Positions 35,929 through 45,348 are shown, counted from the first letter of the stretch. The stretch is DNA of 64,000 bases from Pseudomonas benzenivorans (GCF_900100495.1 NZ_FNCT01000006.1:248001-312000), one strand, 5' to 3'. Program-made: numbers and translations. Notes: a model not told the origin generated them from the sequence alone.

Positions 35929-36993
35929 ATGAAGAAGGCTTTGCGACACGCCATCAGTTGGCATGCCGGACCGCCCGCCTGGGGACCGGCGATAGTGGCC
36001 GGCTTGGGCTGTGCCCTGCCCTTGCTGCTCGGCCTGTTCAGTGCCCACCCGGGCTTTCTCTGGGCCGCGGCCGGAGCGTTTCAGGCCGCCCAGGCCAACC
36101 CCTTGCACCGTTTCGGCATGTTGCGCATGTTGCTGCTCAGCGGGCTTGGCGCCTGCAGCGCCGGCTTGGGCTTCTGGTCGGCCGGCCAGCCCCTGGTCAG
36201 CCTGGGGCTGTTCGGCGCCTTTGGCTTCTTGCTCGCCTGGCTGCAACGCTTCGGCAGTGAGACGGGCAAGGTGGGCTTCGGCCTGGCAGTGTGCCTGTGC
36301 CTGGGTCAAGGCCAGCAAGGCATCGGCAACCTGCACAACCCTTATGCCATCGCCATGCTGTCCATCCTCGGCGGGCTGTGGGTGATGCTCCTGGCGTTCG
36401 GCCTGCGCGGCATCCACGGTTTGCGCATGTGGCCGTACATGCCGCGCTTCGTCAGCCTGTTCAAAGTCCTCAAGCGCCATGCCAGGCGCCTGCCGCGCCA
36501 GCAGTGGCGCCTGCATGCCGCCGGCTGCACCCTGGCCTTCGCCCTCGCCGGCCTGGTCGTCGACTGGGCCGGGCTGCAACGCGGCTACTGGCTGACCCTG
36601 ACGGTGGCCGCCACGCTGCAGCTGGCGTTCCAGGGCAACCTGGTGCGCGCCGTGCAAGCGAGCCTGACCAGCCTGGGCGTCGCAGGCTCGTTGATCCTGC
36701 TCGGGCACAGCCTGCAAAGCCCGCCATTGATGGTCGCTACCCTGTTGCCGCTGATCGCCGTCAGCCGTGCCCTGCAAGCCAGCCACTATGCTTGGTTCGT
36801 GCTGCAGACCACTGCCTGCTTCGTCTTGCTCGCCGAAAGCCTCGCGCAGGATTGGCAGCTGGCCGAATTTCGCCTGCTCAATGTGCTGTTCGGCGTCGTT
36901 CTGGCGCTGCTCGTCGCCTTGCTGCTGCACGGCCTGCAGCAGTTGCTGAACAAGCGGACCCGGCGCACGGCCGCCGCCCATCCGGCCCCCTGA
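35929..36993 (+). CDS. FUSC-family integral membrane protein
   Basis: This is a 354-residue protein with about ten hydrophobic helices in two halves. The second half has the FUSC/aromatic-acid-exporter pattern: AGLQRGYWLTLTVAATLQLAFQGNLVRAVQASLTSLGVAGSLIL. The first half begins GPAIVAGLGCALPLLLGLFSAHPGFLWAAAGAFQAAQ. The cytoplasmic linker (RFVSLFKVLKRHARRLPRQQ) is basic. It may export small acids or polyamines, but the substrate is unknown. It is coupled to dgt by a 3-bp gap. Confidence 0.8.
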   Translation: MKKALRHAISWHAGPPAWGPAIVAGLGCALPLLLGLFSAHPGFLWAAAGAFQAAQANPLHRFGMLRMLLLSGLGACSAGLGFWSAGQPLVSLGLFGAFGFLLAWLQRFGSETGKVGFGLAVCLCLGQGQQGIGNLHNPYAIAMLSILGGLWVMLLAFGLRGIHGLRMWPYMPRFVSLFKVLKRHARRLPRQQWRLHAAGCTLAFALAGLVVDWAGLQRGYWLTLTVAATLQLAFQGNLVRAVQASLTSLGVAGSLILLGHSLQSPPLMVATLLPLIAVSRALQASHYAWFVLQTTACFVLLAESLAQDWQLAEFRLLNVLFGVVLALLVALLLHGLQQLLNKRTRRTAAAHPAP

Positions 36994-37126
36994 GCAGACC
37001 CGCCGGACGCCGCGGATGTGCACCGGCGCTCTAAACAGAGCTTTTCTTATCGCTGTTGATCGGCAAGCTTCCACCCCCTTCACTATGCTTCACGGGCCCA
37101 CGGCGCAATCCATGGAGTGACGCGCT

Positions 37127-40081
37127 ATGCCCAACACCACCCGGCCCCGCGACCGCCGCTTTCCGCTGCACGTGCATATCAGCGTTCTGTTCACCCTGTT
37201 GCTGCTGCTGACCGGGGTGGTACTGGGCCTCTTCAACTACCGACAGACCACCCAGATCATCTTCTCCAGCAGTGCCAAGCTGTTCGAGCGCATTCAGCAG
37301 GATGTGCAGGAAGACCTGGCGAACACCTATCAGCCGATTCGCCACCTGCTCAGCCTGCTGGCGTTGGATGAAGCGACCCAGGCGAGCGACCTGGAGAGCC
37401 GCCTGCAACTGTTACCGCCCATGGTCCAGGCCCTGCGCGACAACCCCAAGCTGGCCTCGCTGTACCTGGGCTACGCCGATGGCGACTTCTTCATGGTCCG
37501 GCCGCTGCGCAGCGATACCCTGAAGCAGCGCTTCGATGCCCCCGACAAGGCCGCTTATCAAGTCTGGTCGATCGACCGCAGCGACACCGGCGTCGCTGCC
37601 GACTACCTGTTCTTCGACGGCTCGCTGAAACTGCTCAGCCGCCGCCAGCGCCTCAAGGAAACCTACGACCCGCGCAAGCGCAGCTGGTACAAGAGCGCGC
37701 GGGCCGACGGCGGACAGATCACCACCGCACCCTACCTGTTCTTCTCCACCGAGGAGGTCGGCACCACCCTGGCCAGGCGTGCCGGACTGACCACGGTGCT
37801 GGCGGCCGACCTGACCCTGGCCGACCTCAGCGCCACGCTGGCCCAACACCGGGTCACCGCCAGCAGCGAAGTCATCCTGTTCGACGCCACCGGCAATGCC
37901 GTGGCCTATCCCGACAGCGCGCGCCTGGTGGTGCGCAACGGCGAAGCGCACCTGGCCCCGGCGCGCGACCTCAGCCCGCAACTCGCGGCACTGCTCGCCG
38001 ACGGCCTGGAAGGCCAGCAGCAAGGTGCCATGGAGCTGGGCAAGCGGCGCTGGATAGTGTCGCGCAGCCATTTGCAGGAAGGCGGGCCGCAGGGCCTGCA
38101 CCTGGCGCTATTGGTGCCGGAAGACGAATTGCTCGCCGACGCCTACCGCATTCGCTGGCAGGGCGCGGTGCTCACCCTGACCACCCTGCTGCTGTGCCTG
38201 CCGCTGGGCTGGCTGACCTCGCGCATCGTAGCCAGGCCGCTCAAGGCCCTGGTGCTGGAGGCCGAGGCGATTCGCCGCTTCGACTTTCACCACCCCGCCA
38301 GTGGTCGCTCGCCGGTGCTGGAAGTGGATCAGCTGGCCGAGTCCATGACGCGGATGAAGGAGACCATTGCCAGCTTCCTGGAAATCGCCGCCAGCCTGTC
38401 CGCCGAGAGGCGCTTCGACACCCTGCTCAAGCGCCTGCTGGAGGAAACCGTGGCGATCGGCGAGGCCCACGGCGGCCTGATCTATCTGCTCGATGCCGAC
38501 CACGGGCGCCTGGAGCCGCATGGCCTGTTCCTCAATGGCCAACAGCACAGCCTCGGCAAGCACGGCATTCCTGGCTACGACCAGGCCAGCGGCCAGCTAC
38601 CGGCCTGGCTGCAGCAGCCGGCCAACGGTGGCGCCAGTACCGTCAGCTCCATCGGCTTCGACCAGGCGGGGGAGTACCGCAGCCTGCTGCAGACCCTCGA
38701 CAGCCCGCGCATGCACCTGGTGGCGACCGGCCTGCACAATCGCCAGGGCGACACCCTGGGGGTCCTGGTGCTGCTGCATTGCGACCGCGGCGAGGCCGCC
38801 GACCTGGTCATGCAGAGCCCCGAACGCGTGGCGTTCGTCGAGGCGGTCTCCGGGGTCGCGGCGCTGTGCATCGAAAGCCAGCGCCTGCTGGAGCGGCAGA
38901 AGCAGCTGCTGGATGCCTTCATCCAGCTGATCGCCGGCGCCATCGACGCCAAGAGCCCCTACACCGGCGGGCACTGCCAGCGCGTGCCGGAAGCCACGCT
39001 GATGCTCGCCCGCGCCGCGGCGGACAGCGATGAGCCGGCCTTTCGCGACTATCGGCCGAGCGCCGAGGAATGGGAGGCGCTGCATATCGCCGCCTGGCTG
39101 CATGATTGCGGCAAGGTCACTACGCCCGAGTACGTGGTGGACAAGGCGACCAAGCTGGAGACTCTCTACGACCGTATCCATGAGGTGCGCACGCGCTTCG
39201 AGGTGCTCAAGCGCGACGCCTGGATCGCCTACTGGCGGGGCCGCGCGCAAGGTGGCGACGACGCGCGATTGGCCGCCGTGCGCGATGAGCTGCTGGCGAC
39301 CCTGGATGACGAGTTCGCCTTCGTCGCACGCAGCAACCTGGGCGGCGAAGCCATGGCAGAAGCGGACCTGGCGCGGCTCCGGCGAATCGCCGAGCGCACC
39401 TGGACGCGCACCCTCGACGACCGCCTGGGTGTGTCCTGGGAAGAAGCCAAACGCCAGGAGCGCCGGCCGGCGCAACGCTTGCCGGTCGAGGAGCGGCTGC
39501 TGGCCGACAAGCCCGAGCACCTGATCGAGCGCCCGCCCGCCGAGATCATCCCAGCCGACAACCCCTGGGGTTTCAAGCTGGAGGTGCCGCGGCACAAGTT
39601 CAACCGTGGCGAACTACACAACCTCGGCATCAGCCGTGGCACCCTGACCGCCGAGGAGCGCTACGTCATCAACCATCACATCGTGCAGACCATCCTGATG
39701 CTCGAACGCCTGCCCTTCCCCGCGCACCTGCAGAGCGTCGCGCAGATCGCCGGCGGTCATCACGAGAAAATGGACGGCAGCGGCTACCCGAAACGCCTGC
39801 GGCGCGAGCAGATGAGCCTGCCGGCGCGGATGATGGCGATTGCCGATATTTTCGAGGCGCTGACCGCGGTGGACCGCCCCTACAAGAAGGGCAAGCTGCT
39901 CTCGGAGGCGCTGGAGATCATGGCCGGCATGTGCCGAAGCGCGCACATCGACCCGGAGCTGTTCGGCTTGTTCGTCCGCGCCCAAGTCTACCGGCGCTAC
40001 GCCGAACGCTTCCTGCAGGCGGATCAGATCGATGCAGTGGATGAAGCCGGGGTGCTGGCCAAGGCCGGCCTGGCCGGTTGA
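37127..40081 (+). CDS. Membrane receptor with Cache, HAMP, GAF and HD-GYP domains
   Basis: This is a 984-residue protein. TM1 (~18-38) is followed by a dCache-like periplasmic domain (~40-345, with SWYKSARADGGQITTAPYLFFS). TM2 is near 350-370 and HAMP follows (RIVARPLKALVLEAEAIRRFDF). A GAF domain (~425-575) precedes an HD-GYP phosphodiesterase domain. Catalytic motifs are HDCGK (residue ~659) and HHEKMDGSGYP (~878), separated by about 219 residues, far more than in classical HD-GYP proteins, because of a helical insertion. An active c-di-GMP hydrolase is likely. A single gene with unknown ligand. Confidence 0.9.
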   Translation: MPNTTRPRDRRFPLHVHISVLFTLLLLLTGVVLGLFNYRQTTQIIFSSSAKLFERIQQDVQEDLANTYQPIRHLLSLLALDEATQASDLESRLQLLPPMVQALRDNPKLASLYLGYADGDFFMVRPLRSDTLKQRFDAPDKAAYQVWSIDRSDTGVAADYLFFDGSLKLLSRRQRLKETYDPRKRSWYKSARADGGQITTAPYLFFSTEEVGTTLARRAGLTTVLAADLTLADLSATLAQHRVTASSEVILFDATGNAVAYPDSARLVVRNGEAHLAPARDLSPQLAALLADGLEGQQQGAMELGKRRWIVSRSHLQEGGPQGLHLALLVPEDELLADAYRIRWQGAVLTLTTLLLCLPLGWLTSRIVARPLKALVLEAEAIRRFDFHHPASGRSPVLEVDQLAESMTRMKETIASFLEIAASLSAERRFDTLLKRLLEETVAIGEAHGGLIYLLDADHGRLEPHGLFLNGQQHSLGKHGIPGYDQASGQLPAWLQQPANGGASTVSSIGFDQAGEYRSLLQTLDSPRMHLVATGLHNRQGDTLGVLVLLHCDRGEAADLVMQSPERVAFVEAVSGVAALCIESQRLLERQKQLLDAFIQLIAGAIDAKSPYTGGHCQRVPEATLMLARAAADSDEPAFRDYRPSAEEWEALHIAAWLHDCGKVTTPEYVVDKATKLETLYDRIHEVRTRFEVLKRDAWIAYWRGRAQGGDDARLAAVRDELLATLDDEFAFVARSNLGGEAMAEADLARLRRIAERTWTRTLDDRLGVSWEEAKRQERRPAQRLPVEERLLADKPEHLIERPPAEIIPADNPWGFKLEVPRHKFNRGELHNLGISRGTLTAEERYVINHHIVQTILMLERLPFPAHLQSVAQIAGGHHEKMDGSGYPKRLRREQMSLPARMMAIADIFEALTAVDRPYKKGKLLSEALEIMAGMCRSAHIDPELFGLFVRAQVYRRYAERFLQADQIDAVDEAGVLAKAGLAG

Positions 40082-40161
40082 GGGTGGGCGCTGAGGCCGC
40101 GAGAGGAGCAGAAGGATGGCAGGGGGCTGGGCATGCGTGGCGCATGCCCAGCCGGCAAGCG

Positions 40162-40503
40162 TCAGGCCGGATTGATCGGGTTTTCCGGGTACCAGACGTC
40201 GATCAGCGGGGTGAGGCTGAAATCGACCAGCTCGCTGCGGCCTTTCAGCCAGGCCTCGACCTTGGCGCGCTGTTCTTCGCTGACCGAACCCCGCGCCGCC
40301 AGGCACACCAGGCCATAGTCGTCGCCGCCGACATAGCCCAGGCCGTTGGCGGTCATGGCATCACGCAGGAACTGTTCGAGAAAGGCGTCGATGATCTCGT
40401 CGCTCAGATCGTCCTTGAAGTTCAGATTCAGTTCGAAACCCAGCTCTTGGAATTCATCCACGCAGAGTTTTTTGCGCAGACGGCGGGAACGGTTGGTAGC
40501 CAT
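40162..40503 (-). CDS. YggL 50S ribosome-binding family protein
   Basis: This is a 113-residue YggL (DUF469) protein. The sequence MATNRSRRLRKKLCVDEFQELGFELNLNFKD, acidic DDLSDEIIDAFLEQFLRDAM and GYVGGDDYGLVCLAARG are hallmarks. E. coli YggL was found bound to the 50S subunit, but its function is open. I take Met40503, preceded by GAGGA, not the ORF start 11 codons earlier. It is divergent from dacB and next to a ribosome-linked cluster (rlmKL, rmf). Confidence 0.93.
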   Translation of the reverse strand: MATNRSRRLRKKLCVDEFQELGFELNLNFKDDLSDEIIDAFLEQFLRDAMTANGLGYVGGDDYGLVCLAARGSVSEEQRAKVEAWLKGRSELVDFSLTPLIDVWYPENPINPA

Positions 40504-40749
40504 GAAACAATCCTCAAGAGTGATAACGCGCGGCACTCTAGCAGCTTAGCGCCCGGTTTGCCCGCTTCGCTGCCCCGAGGCGCCCTGGGCGCGCGGGAAA
40601 CGGCGCCTCGCCGGCGATTACGCTGATCGCCGAATTGCCCAGGCGCCGCCCGCCTTCGGGCATAATGTGCGGCAATCACCATCATCACGCTGGGACCTTC
40701 AGCACATGCCACGCGTCATTTTCAGCCCTCGCCCGGAGGGTGTCCGCTC

Positions 40750-42192
40750 ATGATCAGCCTTGTCCGACACCTGGCCATCGCCAGCCTGCTGCTGCCGCTC
40801 GCCGCGCCCCTGCAGGCCGCCGCCGACAGCGACCTGCCGGTCAAGGTGCAGCACGCGCTGAAGGCCAACAAGATCAATGCCCGGTCGCTGTCGCTGGTCG
40901 CCCTGCCGCTCACCGGCCCCGGCAGCAGCACCATTTTCAACGCCGATGTGTCGGTCAATCCGGCCTCGACCATGAAGCTGGTGACCACCTATGCCGCGCT
41001 GGAACTGCTCGGCCCGTCGCACCAGTGGAAAACCGCGTTCTATACCGACGGCCCCCTGAAGGACGGCGTGCTGCACGGCAATCTGTATCTCAAGGGCGGC
41101 GGCGACCCCAAGCTGAACATGGAGAAGCTCTGGCTGCTGATGCGCGACCTGCGCGTCAATGGCGTGCGCCAGGTGACCGGCGACCTGGTGCTCGACCGCA
41201 GCCATTTCATCCAACCCCAGCTGCCGACCTTCAATGACGATGGTGGCGATGCCAGCAAGCCGTTCCTGGTTGCCCCCGACGCCCTGCTGGTCAACCTCAA
41301 GGCGCTGCGCTTCATCGCCCGCGCCGAGGGCGGCAAGGTGCACATCGTGGCCGAACCGCCGATTGCCGAGCTGCGCATCGACAACCGCGTCAAGCTCCTG
41401 AAACCCGGCAAGTGTCCCGGCTGGCCGGATGTGCGCTACAACCCGGTGAAACAGTTCGACGGCACCACGGTGATCGTCAGCGGCAAGCTGGCCGAGGGCT
41501 GCAGCGCGCAGACCTACCTGTCGCCGCTGGATCACCCGAGTTACGCCGCCGGCGCCGTGCGGGCCATCTGGCAGGAATTGGGCGGCAGCATCCTCGGCAA
41601 GGATCGCCTCGCCGAAGTGCCGCAAGATGCCCGACTGCTCGCCAGGGCCTTCTCCCCGGATCTGGTGGAGGTCATCCGCGACATCAACAAATACAGTAAC
41701 AACACCATGGCCCGCCAGCTGTTCCTCAGCCTCGGCGCGCAGTTCCGCAACGAGGCCGACGGCGACGATGCCAAGGCCGCGCAGCGGGTGATCCGCAATT
41801 GGCTGGCGCGCAAGGGCATCACCGCGCCGCACCTGGTGATGGAGAACGGCTCCGGCCTCTCGCGTGACGAGCGGATCAGCGCCCGGGAACTGGCGGCCAT
41901 CCTGCAGGCGGCCTGGAACAGTCCCTATGCCGCCGAGTTCATCAGCTCCATGCCCTTGGCGGCGATTGACGGCACCATGCGCAAACGCCTGCACCGCACC
42001 GCCCTGGTCGGTGAGGCGCACATCAAGACCGGCACGCTGAACAATGTGCGCGCCATCGCCGGCTACAGCCGTGACAACAACGGCAACACCTGGGCCGTGG
42101 TGGCGATCCTCAACGACCCGCGCCCCTGGGGCGCCTCGGCGATTCTCGACCAGGTGCTGATCGACCTGTACCGGCAACCCAAGCTCAAATAG
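40750..42192 (+). CDS. dacB: D-alanyl-D-alanine carboxypeptidase/endopeptidase, PBP4
   Basis: PBP4 removes the terminal D-Ala and cleaves cross-links in peptidoglycan; its loss raises AmpC beta-lactamase in Pseudomonas. The 480-residue product has a signal peptide (ending LQAAA-D), SxxK in NPASTMKLVTTYAAL, SxN in KYSNNTMARQLF and KTG in HIKTGTLNNVRAIAGY. The large insert between SxxK and SxN has the PBP4 domains (LYLKGGGDPKL, VLDRSHFIQP). The start has CGGAGGG before it. Monocistronic. Confidence 0.95.
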   Translation: MISLVRHLAIASLLLPLAAPLQAAADSDLPVKVQHALKANKINARSLSLVALPLTGPGSSTIFNADVSVNPASTMKLVTTYAALELLGPSHQWKTAFYTDGPLKDGVLHGNLYLKGGGDPKLNMEKLWLLMRDLRVNGVRQVTGDLVLDRSHFIQPQLPTFNDDGGDASKPFLVAPDALLVNLKALRFIARAEGGKVHIVAEPPIAELRIDNRVKLLKPGKCPGWPDVRYNPVKQFDGTTVIVSGKLAEGCSAQTYLSPLDHPSYAAGAVRAIWQELGGSILGKDRLAEVPQDARLLARAFSPDLVEVIRDINKYSNNTMARQLFLSLGAQFRNEADGDDAKAAQRVIRNWLARKGITAPHLVMENGSGLSRDERISARELAAILQAAWNSPYAAEFISSMPLAAIDGTMRKRLHRTALVGEAHIKTGTLNNVRAIAGYSRDNNGNTWAVVAILNDPRPWGASAILDQVLIDLYRQPKLK

Positions 42193-42281
42193 ACGGCGGC
42201 GGGGATCTCGGTTGGGCCGAGCCTGGCCAGCCCAGCGACTAGCGTCCCGATACCGTGCCTGGCATCACCGCGTTCCACTCA

Positions 42282-42458
42282 GAGGTTGTGAGAAAATCGA
42301 GCGCCGTAGCGAGGCAGTCTCCAGACGTTTGCGGCAAGGCGTGCTACGTGAAAAGCGGGGGAGTTTAGTGAGCTAAATGACCCCGATTTTCACGTAGCGC
42401 AACGCAGCAGCGGGCGTCGGGAGGCGGCCGCAGTAGGTGGGAGTTTTTTCACAAACTC
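42282..42458. repeat. MITE-like element with nested hairpin
   Basis: The terminal repeats GAGGTTGTGAGAAAA (42282-42296) and, on the other strand, GAGTTTGTGAAAAAA (42458-42444) agree in 13 of 15 positions. Inside is a 60-bp dyad: 42341-42360 pairs with 42381-42400 (18 of 20), and a small hairpin TTTAG/CTAAA (42364-42377) sits at its tip. The right end directly abuts the rlmKL stop codon. Confidence 0.8.
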
Positions 42459-44696
42459 TCACCCTTGCGCGCTGAGGCGCCAGGCGCGGTGGATCTTCGG
42501 GTTGCGGGCAAAATCCGGATCCAGCGTCGCCGCGCTGATTTCCTCCAGCGCATAGCGCGCCGCCAGCCCTTCGTCGAGCTGGAACTTGCGGAAGTTGTTG
42601 GAGAAATACAGCACACCGCCCGGTGCCAGGCGCGCCATGGCCAGGTCGAGCAGTTGCACGTGGTCGCGCTGCACGTCGAACACGCCTTCCATGCGCTTGG
42701 AGTTGGAGAAGGTCGGCGGGTCGATGAAGATCAGCTCGTACTCGCCGCGATCCTCCGCCAGCCAGGCCATCACATCGCCCTGCTCCAGCCTGTGCTTGTC
42801 CGAGAAGCCGTTGAGCGACAGGTTGCGCCGCGCCCAGTCCAGGTAGGTCTTCGACAGATCGACGCTGGTGGTGCTGCGTGCGCCGCCCTTGGCCGCATGC
42901 ACGGTGGCGGTGGCGGTGTAGCAGAACAGGTTGAGGAAGCGCTTGCCCGCGGCCTCGCGCTGGATGCGCAGGCGCAGCGGCCGATGGTCGAGGAACAGCC
43001 CGGTGTCGAGGTAGTCGGTGAGGTTGACCAGCAGCTTGACGCCCCCCTCGTTGACCTCCATGAACTGCCCCTGGCTGCTCTGGCGCTGGTACTGCTTGGT
43101 GCCGGCCTGGCGTTCGCGACGCTTGATGATCACCTTGCTCTTGTCGACATTCAGCGCCTGGGGGATCGCCGCCAGGGCGTCGAACAACCGCGCCTGGGCC
43201 TTCTCCGGATCGATCGAACGCGGCGCGGCGTATTCCTGCACATGCACCCAGTCGCCGTAGAGGTCGACCGCCAGGGCGTATTCCGGCATGTCGGCGTCAT
43301 ACAGGCGGTAACAGTCGATCCCCTCGCGGCGCGCCCACTTGCCCAGCTGCTTGAGGTTCTTCTGCAGGCGATTGGCGAACATCTGCCCGCCTTCGGAGAG
43401 GCGCGCCTGCTCGACCGGCGCCTGGGGCTCGGCCTTGCCGCGGTGATTGCTGGTGCTGGCGGCCAGTTCGCTCTGTTCGCGTTCGCGCTCGCGCTGCTCC
43501 GGGGTGCGCCGCTCGCCGGTGACGAACTGCTCGGGCTGCACCTTGATCAGCAACAGCTTGCACGGTAAGGCACCGTTCCAGAAGGCGTATTGCTTGTGGC
43601 TGCGGATGCCCATGCGCTTGCCCAGCTCCGGTGCCCCGGTGAACACCGCCGCCTCCCAGCCCAGGCAGGCCTGACGCAGGCGCTCGCCGAGGTTCTGGTA
43701 GAGGTACAGCAGGCTGGCTTCATCGCCCAGGCGTTCGCCATAGGGCGGGTTGCAGACCACCAGGCCTTTCTGGTGCTGGTCCGGGCGCGGCTCGAACGTC
43801 GCCAGTTCGCCCTGGTAGACCTTGACCCAGTCGCTCAACCCGGCGCGCTCGATGTTGTTGCGCCCCGGCTGGATCAGCCGCGGATCGGCCTCGTAGCCGC
43901 GAATCCATAGCGGCGGCTTGGCCAACCCCGCGGCGGCGCGCTGCTCGGCCTCGCCATGCAGCTTCTTCCACAAGGCCGGCACATGCCCCAGCCACTGGCT
44001 GAAGCCCCACTGCTCGCGCTTGAGGTTCGGCGCAATATCGGCGGCGATCATCGCCGCCTCCACCAGGAAGGTGCCGACCCCGCACATCGGGTCGGCCAGC
44101 GCGCCGCCCTCGGCGGCGATGCGCGGCCAGCCGGCGCGGATCAGCACGGCGGCGGCGAGGTTTTCCTTGAGCGGCGCAGCGCCCTGCTGCAGGCGGTAAC
44201 CGCGCTGGTGCAGGCTGTGCCCGGACAGGTCGAGGGAGAGAATCGCCTCGCCGCGCTCCAGGCGCAGGTGAATGCGCAGATCCGGGTTGAGCTTGTCGAT
44301 CGACGGGCGCGTGCCGTCGGCCTGGCGCAGTTTGTCGACGATCGCATCCTTGACCTTCAGCGCGCCGAAATGGGTGTTGTCGATCCCCGAGCCGTGGCCG
44401 CTGAACTCCACCGCCAGGCTGCCACTGGGTTCCAGGTGCTCGAACCAGTCGACCTCCAGCACCCCGTGGTACAGGCTCTCGGCGTCCTGCACCGGAAAGC
44501 GTTTGAGCACCAGCAGCACGCGATTGGCCAGCCGCGACCACAGGCACAGGCGATAAGCCGTTTCCAGCTCGGCAAACCCGCGAATGGCCGAAGTCTGCTC
44601 GCGCGCCTCCTCCAGCCCCAGCTTGCCGGCCTCTTCGAGCAGCAAGCCTTCCAGGCCCTTGGGGCAGGTGAGAAAGAGTTCGTAACGATCCGACAT
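42459..44696 (-). CDS. rlmL: Bifunctional 23S rRNA methyltransferase RlmK/RlmL
   Basis: This is a 745-residue fusion that methylates G2445 (RlmL half) and G2069 (RlmK half) of 23S rRNA. The N-terminal THUMP domain (to ~160) is followed by the RlmL methyltransferase (LAAAVLIRAGWP, ADPMCGVGTFLVEAAM, catalytic NPPY in VVCNPPYGERLGD). The RlmK methyltransferase comes next (LNLFCYTATATVHAAKGGAR, motif IV FIDPPTFSNSKRM). A charged linker EQREREREQSELAASTS separates the halves. The start MSDRYELFLTCPKGL is clear. The MITE-like element directly follows its stop. Confidence 0.96.
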   Translation of the reverse strand: MSDRYELFLTCPKGLEGLLLEEAGKLGLEEAREQTSAIRGFAELETAYRLCLWSRLANRVLLVLKRFPVQDAESLYHGVLEVDWFEHLEPSGSLAVEFSGHGSGIDNTHFGALKVKDAIVDKLRQADGTRPSIDKLNPDLRIHLRLERGEAILSLDLSGHSLHQRGYRLQQGAAPLKENLAAAVLIRAGWPRIAAEGGALADPMCGVGTFLVEAAMIAADIAPNLKREQWGFSQWLGHVPALWKKLHGEAEQRAAAGLAKPPLWIRGYEADPRLIQPGRNNIERAGLSDWVKVYQGELATFEPRPDQHQKGLVVCNPPYGERLGDEASLLYLYQNLGERLRQACLGWEAAVFTGAPELGKRMGIRSHKQYAFWNGALPCKLLLIKVQPEQFVTGERRTPEQREREREQSELAASTSNHRGKAEPQAPVEQARLSEGGQMFANRLQKNLKQLGKWARREGIDCYRLYDADMPEYALAVDLYGDWVHVQEYAAPRSIDPEKAQARLFDALAAIPQALNVDKSKVIIKRRERQAGTKQYQRQSSQGQFMEVNEGGVKLLVNLTDYLDTGLFLDHRPLRLRIQREAAGKRFLNLFCYTATATVHAAKGGARSTTSVDLSKTYLDWARRNLSLNGFSDKHRLEQGDVMAWLAEDRGEYELIFIDPPTFSNSKRMEGVFDVQRDHVQLLDLAMARLAPGGVLYFSNNFRKFQLDEGLAARYALEEISAATLDPDFARNPKIHRAWRLSAQG

Positions 44697-44993
44697 GGGA
44701 ATATCCAGTGCCTAAGGCAGTAAACGGCGTGCGAGTAAATCGACACCAGCAAAATAAGTGACAAAAAGCCGCAGAGCGACCCTTCGTCGGAATAAGCAAA
44801 GCTCGCAATCGCGACTAATTCGCGCTGGCAAAACACCAGTACGCCCGCCGCAATCGCCCACGCCATCGGTAGTTGCCCGATGAAACGCCATCTTTTCCAC
44901 AGGGCCTTATGGCCTGGCCCGCAAAAGCGTTACGCCCTTATGACAAAACGATCATTCACAGGCACCCAGGCATTCGATAGAAATCTACCTAGG

Positions 44994-45132
44994 CCGTCGC
45001 CGCAATGGCGAAGGCATCAGGGAGACCGCCACGCCGGCAGCGGTCTTTGCGGCAGAATCCATTCTGCCTGACCTCGCGACGAGGTCGCTGAGGTCTAAGG
45101 GACATAACAGTCAACATTGAGGGCAATACCCT
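44994..45132 (+). promoter_or_regulatory. rmf leader with four successive hairpins (candidate rmf RNA motif)
   Basis: Four perfect stems lie end to end before rmf: 44997-45011 (5 bp), 45024-45045 (6 bp), 45051-45068 (8 bp, GGCAGAAT) and 45070-45086 (7 bp, GACCTCG). An unpaired tract and the ATG at 45133 follow. A conserved structured RNA upstream of rmf has been described in Pseudomonas; I believe this is it, not confirmed by a covariance model. It could control rmf translation or mRNA stability with growth phase. The rest of the 436-bp gap from 44697 holds no convincing gene. Confidence 0.6.
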
Positions 45133-45348
45133 ATGAGAAGACTTAAGCGTGATCCGTTAGAAAGAGCTTTTTTGCGCGGCTACCAATACGGCATCCATGG
45201 CAAATCCCGCGAGCTGTGTCCTTTCACTCTTCCGTCCGTTCGTCAAGCCTGGTTAAACGGCTGGCGCGAAGGTCGCGGTGACAACTGGGACGGATTGACC
45301 GGCACGGCCGGTATCCATCGACTCAACGAACTCCACGCTGTCGGCTGA
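45133..45348 (+). CDS. rmf: Ribosome modulation factor
   Basis: Rmf is a 71-residue basic protein that dimerises 70S ribosomes into inactive 100S particles in stationary phase and starvation. The product MRRLKRDPLERAFLRGYQYG-IHGKSRELCPF, then RQAWLNGWREGRGDNWDGL, is the full family sequence, slightly longer than in E. coli (55 residues). It follows a structured leader and is ended by a good terminator, so it is monocistronic. yggL and rlmKL are near but separately transcribed. Confidence 0.97.
   Translation: MRRLKRDPLERAFLRGYQYGIHGKSRELCPFTLPSVRQAWLNGWREGRGDNWDGLTGTAGIHRLNELHAVG

Noticed and set aside
44880..45071. A 63-codon frame before rmf
   Set aside because: It overlaps the rmf leader hairpins and has a random-looking, basic translation.
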